Shown piece by piece: positions 25,221-34,158 of a stretch of 64,000 bases of DNA. The stretch spans positions 52,792 through 116,791 of the forward strand of contig NZ_JNFG01000021.1 of assembly GCF_000729995.1 (NCBI RefSeq), in the 5' to 3' direction. A program made the translations under genes and the position numbers. Numbering within the stretch: the stretch's first letter is position 1; each line of letters begins with the position of its first letter. The notes below the pieces were generated by a model that worked only from the letters and a program-made list of their open reading frames with translations, made no database searches and was not told the DNA's origin. Source of the DNA: Caballeronia sordidicola. Its GTDB lineage: Bacteria; Pseudomonadota; Gammaproteobacteria; Burkholderiales; Burkholderiaceae.

Positions 25221-26168
25221 ATGAGCACACGCGACGTGGCACTCCAGGTTGCCCAGGTGGTAACCGTCATCGCAGTATCGCCGCTGCTGCAGGGCGTCAT
25301 CCTGCAATGGGAAGAGCGTGTGCAACGCGCACGCGGCCCTGGCATATTCCAACCGTATCGGGATCTGTGGAAGCTCTTCCACAAGCAACTCGTGGTGCCG
25401 GACAGCGCCTCGTGGATCTACTGGGTTGCGCCCGTCGTGGCCTTCACCTGCATGCTGACGGTGCCCATCCTGATTCCGGTGCTCACGGACTTTCCGCTTC
25501 CTCTATCCGACATGGGCGACATCCTGGGCGGCGGCCTTATCCTGACGCTCGGGTCGTTTGCTGTCGTGCTCGCGGGGCTGGATTCGGGTAGCGCTTATGG
25601 TGGCATTGGCTCGAGCCGCTCGGTCATGCTCGGCATTCTCGCGGAGCCGACGCTGATCCTCGTGCTGGTCGGCATTACGCTCCTCGCCAAATCGATGCTG
25701 CCGTTCGTCGTGAACCATTTGCTGGTGGCACAACCCTCCGTGTACTGGAGTCCTGCGCACCTTTTTCTCGTGTTCGCCTTTTTTGTTTTGCTGCTGGTGG
25801 AGACGGACCGTCTGCCGATTCACTCGAGCACGCACATCGAGGTGTACATGATCGAAGAGGCACGCATCCTCGAGTATTCGGGATCGCTTCTCGCGCTGCT
25901 CAAATGGGCGTCGATGATGAAGCAGTTCATTCTCTACACCATCTTTTGCAACGTGTTGACGTTGCCGTGGGGACTCTCGCAACGCGGTACGGCCTTGGGT
26001 GTACTGGGTGCAGCGATCGGCCTATTCCTGCGCATGCTGCTGGTTGCACTCGTCGTGGTGCTGGTCGAGACGGCGCAATCCCGCTTGCGCTTCTTTCGTT
26101 ATCAGGAACCGCTTGCTGCATCGTTCATGCTGGCGGTGCTTGCGATCGCCGCCAACCAGCTTCGGTGA
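25221..26168 (+). CDS. Ehr/hydrogenase-4 membrane subunit, HyfC/NuoH-like
   Basis: 315 residues, about eight membrane helices. NuoH/HyfC signatures: GPGIFQPYRDLWKLFHKQ, GSSRSVMLGILAEPTLILVL, and VETDRLPIHSSTHIEVYMIEEARILEYSG (the acidic loop facing the quinone or electron-transfer site of complex I relatives). GGAGGG ribosome site. First gene of the operon read from riboswitch 2. The subunit links the peripheral Fe-S arm to the ion-pumping arm. Confidence 0.92.
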   Translation: MSTRDVALQVAQVVTVIAVSPLLQGVILQWEERVQRARGPGIFQPYRDLWKLFHKQLVVPDSASWIYWVAPVVAFTCMLTVPILIPVLTDFPLPLSDMGDILGGGLILTLGSFAVVLAGLDSGSAYGGIGSSRSVMLGILAEPTLILVLVGITLLAKSMLPFVVNHLLVAQPSVYWSPAHLFLVFAFFVLLLVETDRLPIHSSTHIEVYMIEEARILEYSGSLLALLKWASMMKQFILYTIFCNVLTLPWGLSQRGTALGVLGAAIGLFLRMLLVALVVVLVETAQSRLRFFRYQEPLAASFMLAVLAIAANQLR

Positions 26169-26187
26169 CCAACTTAGGTGACACATC

Positions 26188-26868
26188 ATGCTGCTCGCCC
26201 ATTTGAGTCCGCTTGCCGCATCCCTCTTCAGCCTGCTGGCGATCGGCAGTCTCCTGCTCGCGTTCGTGATGCTGGGTTCGCGCTGGTTGAAAGACTACCT
26301 GCTCGCGTTCATGGCCGAGTCGTGGCTGATCGCGGCGCTCTCCGGAGCCGTGGGTTACTACGGTAACTATCACGAGCTGTACCTGATCGCGGCCCTGACC
26401 GCGCTCTTTCGGGGGCTGGTGTTGCCTTATCTGATCTGGCGAATCATCGTCCGGCTGAAAGTCGAGCGTGAGTTGCACGTCATCTTGCAGCCGAGTTCAA
26501 GCATCGTGCTCGGTGCGCTGCTGGTGCTCTTTGCGTTCGTGGTATCGAACCATCTGGGTAACGCGCTGGGTTTCGGCGGCACTGTCGTAGTGCTGGCGCT
26601 CACAGTGATGCTGTCGATGAAGCTCATTGGTTTCCTGATGCTCGCGGTGCGTCATGAGGCGATCAGCCAGGTGCTCGGCCTGCTGATCCTGGAGAACGGC
26701 ATTTTCCTGGGCTCACAAATCCTCGTTCCGGGCATGCCGATGTTGATCGAACTGGTGTTGCTCTTCGATCTGCTCGTCATCGTGGTGAGCTTCGGCGTGT
26801 TGGTTCGTTATCTGGTCGAGCACGTCGGCAGCACGAGCAGCCGTGAACTCACACGGCTGGTGGGGTGA
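26188..26868 (+). CDS. Ehr/hydrogenase-4 membrane subunit, HyfE/NuoK-like
   Basis: 226 residues with seven or so hydrophobic helices. The middle helices carry the NuoK-like pattern (ALRGLVLPYLIWRIIVRLKVERELH; GLLILENGIFLGSQIL; IELVLLFDLLVIVVSFGVL), including the E in LILENG that corresponds to a conserved proton-path acid. GTGA/ATG junction with the next gene. Part of the proton/ion channel arm. Confidence 0.92.
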   Translation: MLLAHLSPLAASLFSLLAIGSLLLAFVMLGSRWLKDYLLAFMAESWLIAALSGAVGYYGNYHELYLIAALTALFRGLVLPYLIWRIIVRLKVERELHVILQPSSSIVLGALLVLFAFVVSNHLGNALGFGGTVVVLALTVMLSMKLIGFLMLAVRHEAISQVLGLLILENGIFLGSQILVPGMPMLIELVLLFDLLVIVVSFGVLVRYLVEHVGSTSSRELTRLVG

Positions 26869-26870
26869 TC

Positions 26871-28346
26871 ATGATCGAAACGTTGAGCATCGTGATCGTT
26901 GTTTCACCCCTCGTTGCTGCAGCTATTTGCGCCGCGTGCCGGCATGCGCGCGTCGCTGAGTATGCGAACCTGATCGCGTCGTTCGTCTGCGTGGTTGCGG
27001 CGCTTTCGCTGGCGTGCAACGTCAAGGACGGGTATCGGTTCCTGCACGATTATGTGGTGGTCGATGCGCTGGCCGCCTGGACGCTGGTTTGCACCGCGCT
27101 CGTGTATTGCCTCGCTTCGATCTATGCCGTCGGCTACATGCGCTTGCTGGCTGAGGAGCGCGAACAGCTGCCGAACTTCTATGCGCTTTTTGCCCTGTTC
27201 GCGGCAACGATGATCTGCGGACCGATCATGAACAATATCGGTGTCTACTGGATTGCGATCGAGCTGACCACGCTCGTCAGCACGTTCCTCGTCGGCTTCG
27301 AGCGCGGCCGGGAAGCGATCGAAGCGGCGTGGAAATACATCATCGTGGTGTCCGCGGGCATCAGCCTCGCGCTGCTCGGGACCGTGCTGTTCTACTGGGC
27401 GGGAAGTCTCGTCATTGGCCCGACTTACGACATGACCTGGGATGCGCTGCGCCATGCGGCCCCGCAGATGAATCCGGCCCTCACCCAGATGGCGTTCCTG
27501 CTCGTGCTGGTGGGCTATGGCACGAAAGCGGGCCTCGCGCCGATGCATACGTGGCTGCCCGACGCACACAGCGAGGGTCCAGCGCCGGTGTCCGCCATGC
27601 TCTCCGGTGCGCTTTTAAACACGGCGATGCTTGGCATCGCGCGATTCCTCACCATCACGGATGCCGCGAGTTCCTCGCTGCTGCCGCGCACGGTGCTCGT
27701 CGCGTTTGGCGCGTTTTCGCTGTTTGTCGCCGCGCTCTTCATCGTGAAGCAGCAGGGCATCAAGCGGCTGATGGCCTATTCCAGCGTCGAGCACATGGGC
27801 GTGCTGGCGCTCGGATTCGGATTCGGCGGCCCGCTCGCGATCGCCGCCGTGCTTTATCACATGCTCAACCATTCGCTAAACAAGTCGCTCATGTTCTTTG
27901 GCGCCGGCAACGTCATGCGCGTATTCGGCACCAAGGACATGGGCGAGATACGCAACGTGTGGACTCGTTTTCCGGTCACGGGGGCGCTGTGGCTGGCTGG
28001 CGCCGTGGCGATCACGGGTGCACCTCCGTTCGGGCTCTTTCTGAGCGAACTGACATTGATGCGCGCTGGCATGGCGAGTTCGAACGCCTGGGCCGTGATC
28101 GTGATGTTGCTACTGCTGATTGTTATCTTCATCGGCTTTCTCAACCACTTCAGGGCCATGTACTTTGAAGCCACGCCAGCGGGCGAGGCACACGAGATTA
28201 TTCGTAAGGTGAGCGTCAGCGCCTGGATGACCGTCCCGATGTGGCTCGCCCTGGCGCCGGTGTTGATCCTCGGTGTGTGGTGGCCGCAAGACCTGTGGCG
28301 CTTCTTCGAACTGGTCGCCGCGGATCTGGGAGGGGTGGCGCGATGA
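26871..28346 (+). CDS. Ehr/hydrogenase-4 antiporter-like subunit, HyfF/NuoN-type
   Basis: 491 residues with about 14 helices (Proton_antipo_M family). The conserved channel residues are present: E in YWIAIELTTLVSTF, K in GYGTKAGLAPMHTWLPDAHSEGPAPVSAMLSG, K in IVKQQGIKRLMAYSSVEHMG and K in NHSLNKSLMFFGAGN. It is thus expected to translocate protons or Na+. The ATG at 26871 follows GTGGGG; a GTG six bases earlier is possible. Overlaps the next gene by ATGA. Confidence 0.93.
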   Translation: MIETLSIVIVVSPLVAAAICAACRHARVAEYANLIASFVCVVAALSLACNVKDGYRFLHDYVVVDALAAWTLVCTALVYCLASIYAVGYMRLLAEEREQLPNFYALFALFAATMICGPIMNNIGVYWIAIELTTLVSTFLVGFERGREAIEAAWKYIIVVSAGISLALLGTVLFYWAGSLVIGPTYDMTWDALRHAAPQMNPALTQMAFLLVLVGYGTKAGLAPMHTWLPDAHSEGPAPVSAMLSGALLNTAMLGIARFLTITDAASSSLLPRTVLVAFGAFSLFVAALFIVKQQGIKRLMAYSSVEHMGVLALGFGFGGPLAIAAVLYHMLNHSLNKSLMFFGAGNVMRVFGTKDMGEIRNVWTRFPVTGALWLAGAVAITGAPPFGLFLSELTLMRAGMASSNAWAVIVMLLLLIVIFIGFLNHFRAMYFEATPAGEAHEIIRKVSVSAWMTVPMWLALAPVLILGVWWPQDLWRFFELVAADLGGVAR

Positions 28347-29830
28347 ACAACTGCATGCTCAAGACCATAACGCCTGCCGAACTCAACGCGGCCGCTGCCG
28401 ATCTTCTTGATCACGGAGGTCGCATGCAGGTTGCGTATGCGTGGTTTCCGAGACCGGACGCACCGGAATTGCGGTACATCTCGACCACGCCCGGCCAGCG
28501 GGAGTTTATGAGCTGGCGTGTCGATGCGGGCAAAGAACCAGTCGCGAGTCTTGCGGCGAAGTCTCCACTGCTTGGCTGGCACGAGCGCGAGATCATGGAG
28601 ATGAGCGGCATCGCGTTCGCCGGCCATCCAGAGCCGGAGCGTCTGGTGAGTGCATTTCTGCCTCAGACGGCGCGTGGCCCGCTCGAGCCTGGCGGGGCGG
28701 TGCATGCGAGCGCAGCGGCCTCACTTGCGGCACCAACGCTGCCGCAAGTCTCCGGCAAGCACGTTCAGTTATTGCCCTTCGGTCCCGTGCGAGCTGATGT
28801 GGTCGAGTCGGCCCAGTTCATTTTCTACTACGTCGGCGAAGGCATTCTCCACTATCACCCGAACCTGTTCCTCAAGCATCGTGGGATGGAGAAACAGTTC
28901 GAGGGGATCGACATTGAACGAGGTGTTCTGCTGGCCGAGCGTGTATCGGGCGTGGACACTGTCGCGCACGCGCTCGCGTATGCGCAGGCCGTCGAGGACG
29001 CCTCGGGGTGCATTGTTCCGCGGCGCGCACAGTGGCTTCGTGTCATCGCGGCGGAACTCGAGCGTACCTACAACCACTTGCACTACCTCGGCCACTTGTG
29101 CCACACGACCACGCTGAAGGTTGGCGAGGCCCAGGGCAAGCTCCTGGAGGAGCGCGCAAAACAAATGAATGCGCTTGCATCGGGTAGCCGGCTGTTGCGC
29201 AGCATTGTCTGGCCGGGTGGTGTACGCCGTGATCTGGACGTGGTTGCGATTTCCCAGGGCGTCGCGACGCTCCGGCGTGAACTGGACCGGTACGTCGACC
29301 TCATCGAGCGGACCACCAGTCATCTCGACCGGCTCATTTCCACCGCGCCGCTCAGTCAGCAGCTCGCCTTTGATCAAGGCGCTACTGGGCCTATCGAACG
29401 GGCGTCAGGCATCGATCGTGATCTCAGGCGGGATCATCCGTATGCCGCGTACGGTGAACTGACGCCGGCTGTCGCGGTCCGCAGCGAGGGCGATGCGTAT
29501 GCCCGGATGAAGGTGCGTATCGCGGAACTCCAGGCGAGCCTGGGACTGCTCGACGACGCCATCACACGCGGCGTTCCAACCGGGCCACTGCTCGAGCCTT
29601 GCCGGCGCGTGCCCAACGCCGAAGGGCTCGGGTGGGCGGAATCGTCGCGCGGCAGCGTGCTCTACGCGCTTCACTTCGACGACCAGTCACGCATTGCGCG
29701 CGCGAAGATCAAGTCGCCATCAGTTTCGAACTGGCGGGTTTTCCCCTTCACCGTGCACGACAGCAACATGATGGACTATGCGATCAACGAGGCGAGTTTT
29801 GGTTTGACCATTTCGGGTTGCGCACGATAG
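28343..29830 (+). CDS. Ehr large subunit (NuoC-NuoD fusion, HyfG-like) lacking Ni-binding cysteines
   Basis: 495 residues: an N-terminal NuoC-like part (to about 120) and a NuoD/HycE-like catalytic part (HYHPNLFLKHRGMEKQFEG, HALAYAQAVEDASG, RRAQWLRVIAAELERTYNHLHYLG). True group-4 [NiFe] hydrogenases have two CxxC motifs at both ends of this part. Here the first reads RVSGVDTVAH (S202, D205 for the two Cys) and the second SFGLTISGCAR (T489, G492 for the two Cys). No NiFe site can form, so it is not a hydrogenase. The fold resembles complex I NuoD, which also lost Ni. Confidence 0.88.
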   Translation: MNNCMLKTITPAELNAAAADLLDHGGRMQVAYAWFPRPDAPELRYISTTPGQREFMSWRVDAGKEPVASLAAKSPLLGWHEREIMEMSGIAFAGHPEPERLVSAFLPQTARGPLEPGGAVHASAAASLAAPTLPQVSGKHVQLLPFGPVRADVVESAQFIFYYVGEGILHYHPNLFLKHRGMEKQFEGIDIERGVLLAERVSGVDTVAHALAYAQAVEDASGCIVPRRAQWLRVIAAELERTYNHLHYLGHLCHTTTLKVGEAQGKLLEERAKQMNALASGSRLLRSIVWPGGVRRDLDVVAISQGVATLRRELDRYVDLIERTTSHLDRLISTAPLSQQLAFDQGATGPIERASGIDRDLRRDHPYAAYGELTPAVAVRSEGDAYARMKVRIAELQASLGLLDDAITRGVPTGPLLEPCRRVPNAEGLGWAESSRGSVLYALHFDDQSRIARAKIKSPSVSNWRVFPFTVHDSNMMDYAINEASFGLTISGCAR

Positions 29831-29842
29831 GACGGAGCGGTT

Positions 29843-30652
29843 ATGTCTCTATGGACATGGTTCGGCTTGACGAGCGGCAGCGCCAGTACCGGCTGGCCGC
29901 TCAAGGGCGACGCGCATGGCCAGCAAGGCGTGCTCGGCATGCCGCGTTATGACCCGGCCAAATGCCAGGACGGCTGCGACGCGTGCGTGCAGTCTTGCGT
30001 GACGCACGCCATCACGTTTTCGCCGAAGCTTGGCGAGAATGCGCGTCCCGAGGTGGACTGGGGCCGCTGCATCGTCTGCCAGCTCTGTACCGAAGCGTGT
30101 CCGACAGGCGCTTTTTCAGCGTCTGAAGATTGGGCGCTGGGTGTGAAGCAACGCGACGATCTGGTGTGGGCCGAGGCGCTCGCGCCCGGTGCAGCCAGCG
30201 ACCTCTCGGACCGTACGCGACGACCGTTTCGGCGCAGTCTCCATATCCGGCACGTCGATGCAGGCTCGTGCAATGGATGTGAATCGGAGCTGCAGGCGTT
30301 GAACAATCCGTTCTACAACCTGCATCGGCTCGGCATCTTCTTCACGGCGTCTCCGCGCTCGGCCGATGTCCTGCTCGTCACCGGTCCGGTGACGCACGCG
30401 ATGCGCGCGCCGCTGCTGCAGACCTATGAGGCGATGCCGGATCCGAAGTGGGTCATCGCGACTGGCACGTGCGCGGTGTCGGGCGGTGTCACTGGCGGCA
30501 ATTACGCATGCGGCAACGGGCTTGATGGCGTGCTGCCGGTTGACATCTATCTACCGGGCTGTCCGCCGAACCCGGCCGCGATCATTCACGCGCTGCTGTT
30601 GCTCCTCGGCCGCGCAGAGCAACGGATGCGAGGAGGGCAGCTTGAGCGCTGA
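29843..30652 (+). CDS. Ehr Fe-S subunit, fused ferredoxin plus NuoB-like (HyfH-HyfI)
   Basis: 269 residues. Residues 41-52 (CQDGCDACVQSC) and 76-86 (CIVCQLCTEAC) carry two 4Fe-4S clusters in a HyfH/NuoI-like module. Residues 130-250 form a NuoB-like domain with the N2-type ligands C143, C146, C210 and C240 (GSCNGCESEL, GTC, PGCPP). All cluster ligands are intact, so electron transfer is expected although the Ni site in the partner is lost. Fusion of these two modules in one chain is compact for this family. Ends 11 bases into the next gene. Confidence 0.92.
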   Translation: MSLWTWFGLTSGSASTGWPLKGDAHGQQGVLGMPRYDPAKCQDGCDACVQSCVTHAITFSPKLGENARPEVDWGRCIVCQLCTEACPTGAFSASEDWALGVKQRDDLVWAEALAPGAASDLSDRTRRPFRRSLHIRHVDAGSCNGCESELQALNNPFYNLHRLGIFFTASPRSADVLLVTGPVTHAMRAPLLQTYEAMPDPKWVIATGTCAVSGGVTGGNYACGNGLDGVLPVDIYLPGCPPNPAAIIHALLLLLGRAEQRMRGGQLER

Positions 30653-32633
30653 TCTGATTCTGGCCACGAGCGCACTGTGGCTCGCCGCCGCCATCCTTTC
30701 GCCGCTGCCTCCGCTGCGCGCGTTGGTCAGATATTCGCTGACCGCCGGTTGCGTACTGGGCGTCGTTGCGTGTCTGCTCGCTTTGCCAACCGCGACGCCG
30801 CGCGTCGAATTTCCGTTTGCGCTCGCGTCACAGCGAATCGCGTTCAAGCTTGAGCCGTCGGCGCTATGGTTATTGGGCTTTGGCCTGGTACCGGCCATCT
30901 TTGCCTGCTGGCTGGGCTCACCGCTCTCGGGGCACTCGGGGACGTGGTGGATGGGCGCATCGCTGAGCTTGTTGGGCGCGTTGGGCGTATTCGGCCTGCA
31001 AGACGGCATGTCGATGCTCGTCGCCTGGGAGGTGATGAGCCTCGGCGGAGCAGTGATGCTCGCAGGCGAGCGCGCACGCGATACCAATGGCAACTCCGTG
31101 CTGCTCATGCTTGCGCTGCTCGAGGTGGGGGCTATCGCGCTCGTCCTCGCGATCCTGCTGCTCGACCACGCGTCGGGCGGTATCAGCTTCGATGCGTTCA
31201 GTGCTCATGCGCCCCACGCGTCAGCGCTTCTCTCGTGGGTGGCCGGGGTCGCGCTGCTCGTCGGCTTCGGCGCCAAGCTGGGTCTCATCCCCTTCTATGA
31301 GTGGTTTCCGCGTGCGTACTCGAGCGGCAGCGGTGCGACCGGCGTGCTGTTTTCCGGTGTTGTATTGAACGCCGGCTATTTCGCGTTGAGCCGTGGCTGG
31401 AATAGCTGGCTCGGCGTGGCGAGCGATAGCGGCACCGCATTCGGCCTGGGTGTTGTCGCGATTGCAATCGGCGTGGTCAGCGCGGTGCTGGCGATTTTGT
31501 TCGCGTTCCAGCAGGACGACTGGAGAGCGCTGCTCAGCTACTCGTCCGCGGAGAACGCGTCGGTTGCGGTGGCGATGCTCGGCGTGACGCAACTCTTTCG
31601 AAGTGACCATCTGGGCGACCTCGCCGGACTCGCATGGACCGTCGCGCTGCTTCACCTCGCCGGCCATTCACTCGCCAAAGGTGCGCTCTTTCTGGTCGCT
31701 GACGGCATCCAGGCGTCGACCGGGAACTACGATATCGTGCCGCGCGCATGGCTCAAGAATAGCGGTTTCATGCTCGGGCTCGGCGCGGCCTTTGCGGTGA
31801 TGAGCCTCGCCTCCGTTCCACCGCAAGCGGGGTTCGTCAGTGAATGGTATGTCTTCCAAACGGTGTTTCAAGGTTTTCATCTCTCGGCCTTCACAGGACG
31901 CCTCGTGCTCGTACTGGCCGGAGCGGGCCTCGCGCTCGCGGCAGCGGTGGCGCTCGCTACGTTCGTGAAACTGTTCGGGTTGGGGCTCCTGGGCATGCCG
32001 GACGTCGACTACGCGCGTCCGGTGCCACGACGGAATGCGGCAGTCGTCGGGGTGCTGGGACTATGCGTGCTCGCAGTGGCCGTCGGTGCACCGCTCTGGC
32101 TCAACGCACTGGCGAGCGGCGCCCAGGCGCTGTTCCAAGCCAACAGTCCCCAGGCAATGGTCGCCGGATGGCTGCTGGTACCGTTGACCGACAAGTTCGC
32201 TTTTATCTCTCCGTCGAAGCTCGTCATCGTGATGCCGTTGCTGGCGCTTCTGCCGCTGGCCCTCCTGAGGCTCACGAAAACGCGTCCGGTGCGGCGCACG
32301 GCGGTCTGGTTCGGCGGCATGACCACGGATGGGCGCGAGTCGATGACCACGCCGCTGACGTTCTCGAACGCAATGCGCACGTTCTACAGCTTCGTGTATC
32401 AACCGACGATGAGCACCGAGCGCGAACACGAACAGCGTGAGTACTTTATCAAGCGGCTGGTCTTTTCCGAGGGCGTGACCGATCTGTTTGAGCGGCACCT
32501 GTTCGCGCCTGCAACGCGGATCGTGACGTGGTCCGCCGAGAAGTTGCGCGCATTGCAGTCCGGCAACCTGAATTTCTATCTCGCACTGATCGGCGGATTG
32601 CTTGTCGCGATACTGGCCTTGACGCTGGTATAG
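30642..32633 (+). CDS. Ehr/hydrogenase-4 antiporter-like subunit, HyfB-type
   Basis: 663 residues from a TTG behind GAGGAGGG, overlapping the previous gene. Has about 16 helices, an antiporter-like core with E in LVAWEVMSLGGAVML and K in LVGFGAKLGLIPFYEWFPRAYSSGSGATG, K in HLAGHSLAKGALFLVADG, and a C-terminal soluble/helical extension ending in one more helix, as in HyfB/HycC. The longer frame starting inside the upstream gene is a reading artefact. Last gene of the operon. Confidence 0.92.
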   Translation: MSADLILATSALWLAAAILSPLPPLRALVRYSLTAGCVLGVVACLLALPTATPRVEFPFALASQRIAFKLEPSALWLLGFGLVPAIFACWLGSPLSGHSGTWWMGASLSLLGALGVFGLQDGMSMLVAWEVMSLGGAVMLAGERARDTNGNSVLLMLALLEVGAIALVLAILLLDHASGGISFDAFSAHAPHASALLSWVAGVALLVGFGAKLGLIPFYEWFPRAYSSGSGATGVLFSGVVLNAGYFALSRGWNSWLGVASDSGTAFGLGVVAIAIGVVSAVLAILFAFQQDDWRALLSYSSAENASVAVAMLGVTQLFRSDHLGDLAGLAWTVALLHLAGHSLAKGALFLVADGIQASTGNYDIVPRAWLKNSGFMLGLGAAFAVMSLASVPPQAGFVSEWYVFQTVFQGFHLSAFTGRLVLVLAGAGLALAAAVALATFVKLFGLGLLGMPDVDYARPVPRRNAAVVGVLGLCVLAVAVGAPLWLNALASGAQALFQANSPQAMVAGWLLVPLTDKFAFISPSKLVIVMPLLALLPLALLRLTKTRPVRRTAVWFGGMTTDGRESMTTPLTFSNAMRTFYSFVYQPTMSTEREHEQREYFIKRLVFSEGVTDLFERHLFAPATRIVTWSAEKLRALQSGNLNFYLALIGGLLVAILALTLV

Positions 32634-32645
32634 GGAACGCAGTTG

Positions 32646-32674
32646 TTGCGTCGCGCAAATTTAATCCGTAAAAT
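32646..32674 (+). promoter_or_regulatory. Sigma-70-type promoter for riboswitch 3 transcript
   Basis: TTGCGT, 17-base spacer, TAAAAT, just before the aptamer at 32685. It separates the CLC gene from the Ehr operon transcript, whose last gene ends at 32633. Confidence 0.6.
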
Positions 32675-32684
32675 CCGCGTTTCT

Positions 32685-32736
32685 GGAGATGGCATTCCTC
32701 CAAACAACCGCCGATCTTTCGGCTGATGATGCCTAC
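32685..32736 (+). promoter_or_regulatory. Fluoride (crcB) riboswitch aptamer 3
   Basis: GGAG-AT-GGCAT-T-CCTCC, AACAACCGC, P3 GCCGA/TCGGC, then CTGATG-ATGCC-TAC. The pseudoknot GGCAT (32691-32695) pairs with ATGCC (32729-32733). It lies 83 bases before the start of the CLC-F-type gene, the expected target of a fluoride switch. Confidence 0.9.
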
Positions 32737-32811
32737 GAGTTCCTGGGTGCAGGAGGTCGTAGGTCGTCCGTGCGACGCCCTGTCGCCCAGGTTTGATGTT
32801 CCGTCAAACCT
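32732..32811 (+). promoter_or_regulatory. Expression-platform hairpins downstream of riboswitch 3
   Basis: CCTACGA (32732-32738) pairs with TCGTAGG (32757-32763), enclosing TCCTG/CAGGA, again using aptamer bases in its 5' arm. A second perfect hairpin AGGTTTGA/TCAAACCT (32789-32796 with 32804-32811) ends eight bases before the ATG. Neither has a T-run, so control is more likely at translation or by a Rho-type mechanism. Inference from base pairing only. Confidence 0.55.
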
Positions 32812-32818
32812 AGAAATC

Positions 32819-34129
32819 ATGAAACGTCTCAAGTCTGTCGAACAGATAGCCATGGTGCCGTATCTCGCGCGCTGGCTGCTGCTTTCCTCCGTGCTCGGCG
32901 CCCTGGCCGGCTCTGCCTCCGCGCTTTTCCTCTTTGCATTGGACCGCGCCACCGATACGCGGGTGGATCATCCGTGGCTCGTCTGGTTGCTGCCGTTCGC
33001 AGGGTTCCTGACCGGCTGGATCTATCACCGCATTGGCAAGAGCGTCGAGGGCGGCAACAACCTGCTGATCGACGAGATTCACGATCCGCAGAAGATCGTG
33101 CCGAAGCGCATGGCGCCGCTTGTGTTGGTGGCCACGGTGATCACCCACTTGTTCGGTGGCTCCGCGGGCCGCGAGGGCACGGCGGTCCAGATGGGCGGGG
33201 CACTGGCTGACCGTGTCACGCACCTCTTCGACCTAGGTCGCGAGGACCGCCGCATCCTGCTGATGGCCGGCATTGCAGCGGGCTTTTCGTCGGTCTTCGG
33301 CACGCCTCTCGCCGGCGCGATCTTCGGCCTCGAGGTGCTTGCGATCGGCCGCCTGCGCTATGACGCGTTGCTCGCGTGTCTCGTTGCGTCAGTCGTGGCC
33401 GACGCGGTATGCCGTCTATGGGGCATCCACCACACCGTGTATGCGATCCCGTTCGTGCCGCCCGTCACGGCCCTCGGGCTTGGATCCGCGATCGTCGCCG
33501 GTATCGCATTCGGTGTCGTTGGGATGCTCTTTGCCGACTCGACGCATGCGTTGTCCGCCCTCACCAAACGCAAGATCGCCTATGCGCCTTTCAGGCCTGT
33601 ACTTGGCGGCGCCGTGGTGGCGATCCTCGCCACCGTGTTGAACGTTCCGCAGTATCTGGGTCTGGGGATCCCGACCATCGTGCAAGCCTTCAACGGTCCG
33701 TTGCCGGTCTATGACTTTGCCGGCAAATTCGGTTTCACCGTGGTGACGCTTGCGTCAGGATTCAAGGGCGGCGAGGTGACTCCGCTCTTCTATATTGGCG
33801 CCACGCTGGGCAACGCGCTGGGCCACGTCCTTGCATTGCCGGTACCGGTGCTGGCAGGGCTCGGCTTTGTCGCCGTGTTCGCTGGCGCGGCAAATACCCC
33901 GATCGCATCGACCGTGATGGCAATCGAACTCTTTGGTCCTCAGATCGGCGTGTATGCCGCATTGGCTTGCGTGGTCAGTTATCTCTTCTCCGGCCACACG
34001 GGTATCTATCGTGCGCAACGGGTCGGCCACGCAAAACATCTGCTCATTCCAGCCGGCATGCGCCTCGCCGATATCCCCGCCTGGCGCCGCGCGCGCCGCA
34101 AGGCCGCGACCGTCTCCGCGCAACCCTGA
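32819..34129 (+). CDS. CLC-F-type fluoride/proton antiporter (EriC-F-like)
   Basis: 436 residues with about 10 or more helices. In place of the chloride-channel motif GSGIP it has EGGNNLLIDEI (77-87), the signature of fluoride-specific CLC-F transporters; GREGTAVQMGG (from 117, gating E119) and GGEVTPLF are also present. The start at 32819 is chosen because upstream residues would be encoded by the aptamer. CLC-F proteins exchange F- out for H+ in, which fits control by fluoride riboswitch 3. The transport specificity is inferred from motif. Confidence 0.93.
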   Translation: MKRLKSVEQIAMVPYLARWLLLSSVLGALAGSASALFLFALDRATDTRVDHPWLVWLLPFAGFLTGWIYHRIGKSVEGGNNLLIDEIHDPQKIVPKRMAPLVLVATVITHLFGGSAGREGTAVQMGGALADRVTHLFDLGREDRRILLMAGIAAGFSSVFGTPLAGAIFGLEVLAIGRLRYDALLACLVASVVADAVCRLWGIHHTVYAIPFVPPVTALGLGSAIVAGIAFGVVGMLFADSTHALSALTKRKIAYAPFRPVLGGAVVAILATVLNVPQYLGLGIPTIVQAFNGPLPVYDFAGKFGFTVVTLASGFKGGEVTPLFYIGATLGNALGHVLALPVPVLAGLGFVAVFAGAANTPIASTVMAIELFGPQIGVYAALACVVSYLFSGHTGIYRAQRVGHAKHLLIPAGMRLADIPAWRRARRKAATVSAQP

Positions 34130-34158
34130 ACGCTTCGAACCCTTTCCTGCTTATCGCC

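Noticed and set aside
25221..32633. A functional [NiFe] hydrogenase or formate hydrogenlyase
   Set aside because: The gene order and subunits suggest it, but both Ni-binding CxxC motifs are missing from the large subunit, and no maturation or formate-dehydrogenase genes are present.
32726..32818. N-terminal extension of the CLC-F protein starting within aptamer 3
   Set aside because: The extra codons are read from the aptamer and platform hairpins; the CLC family start fits ATG 32819.
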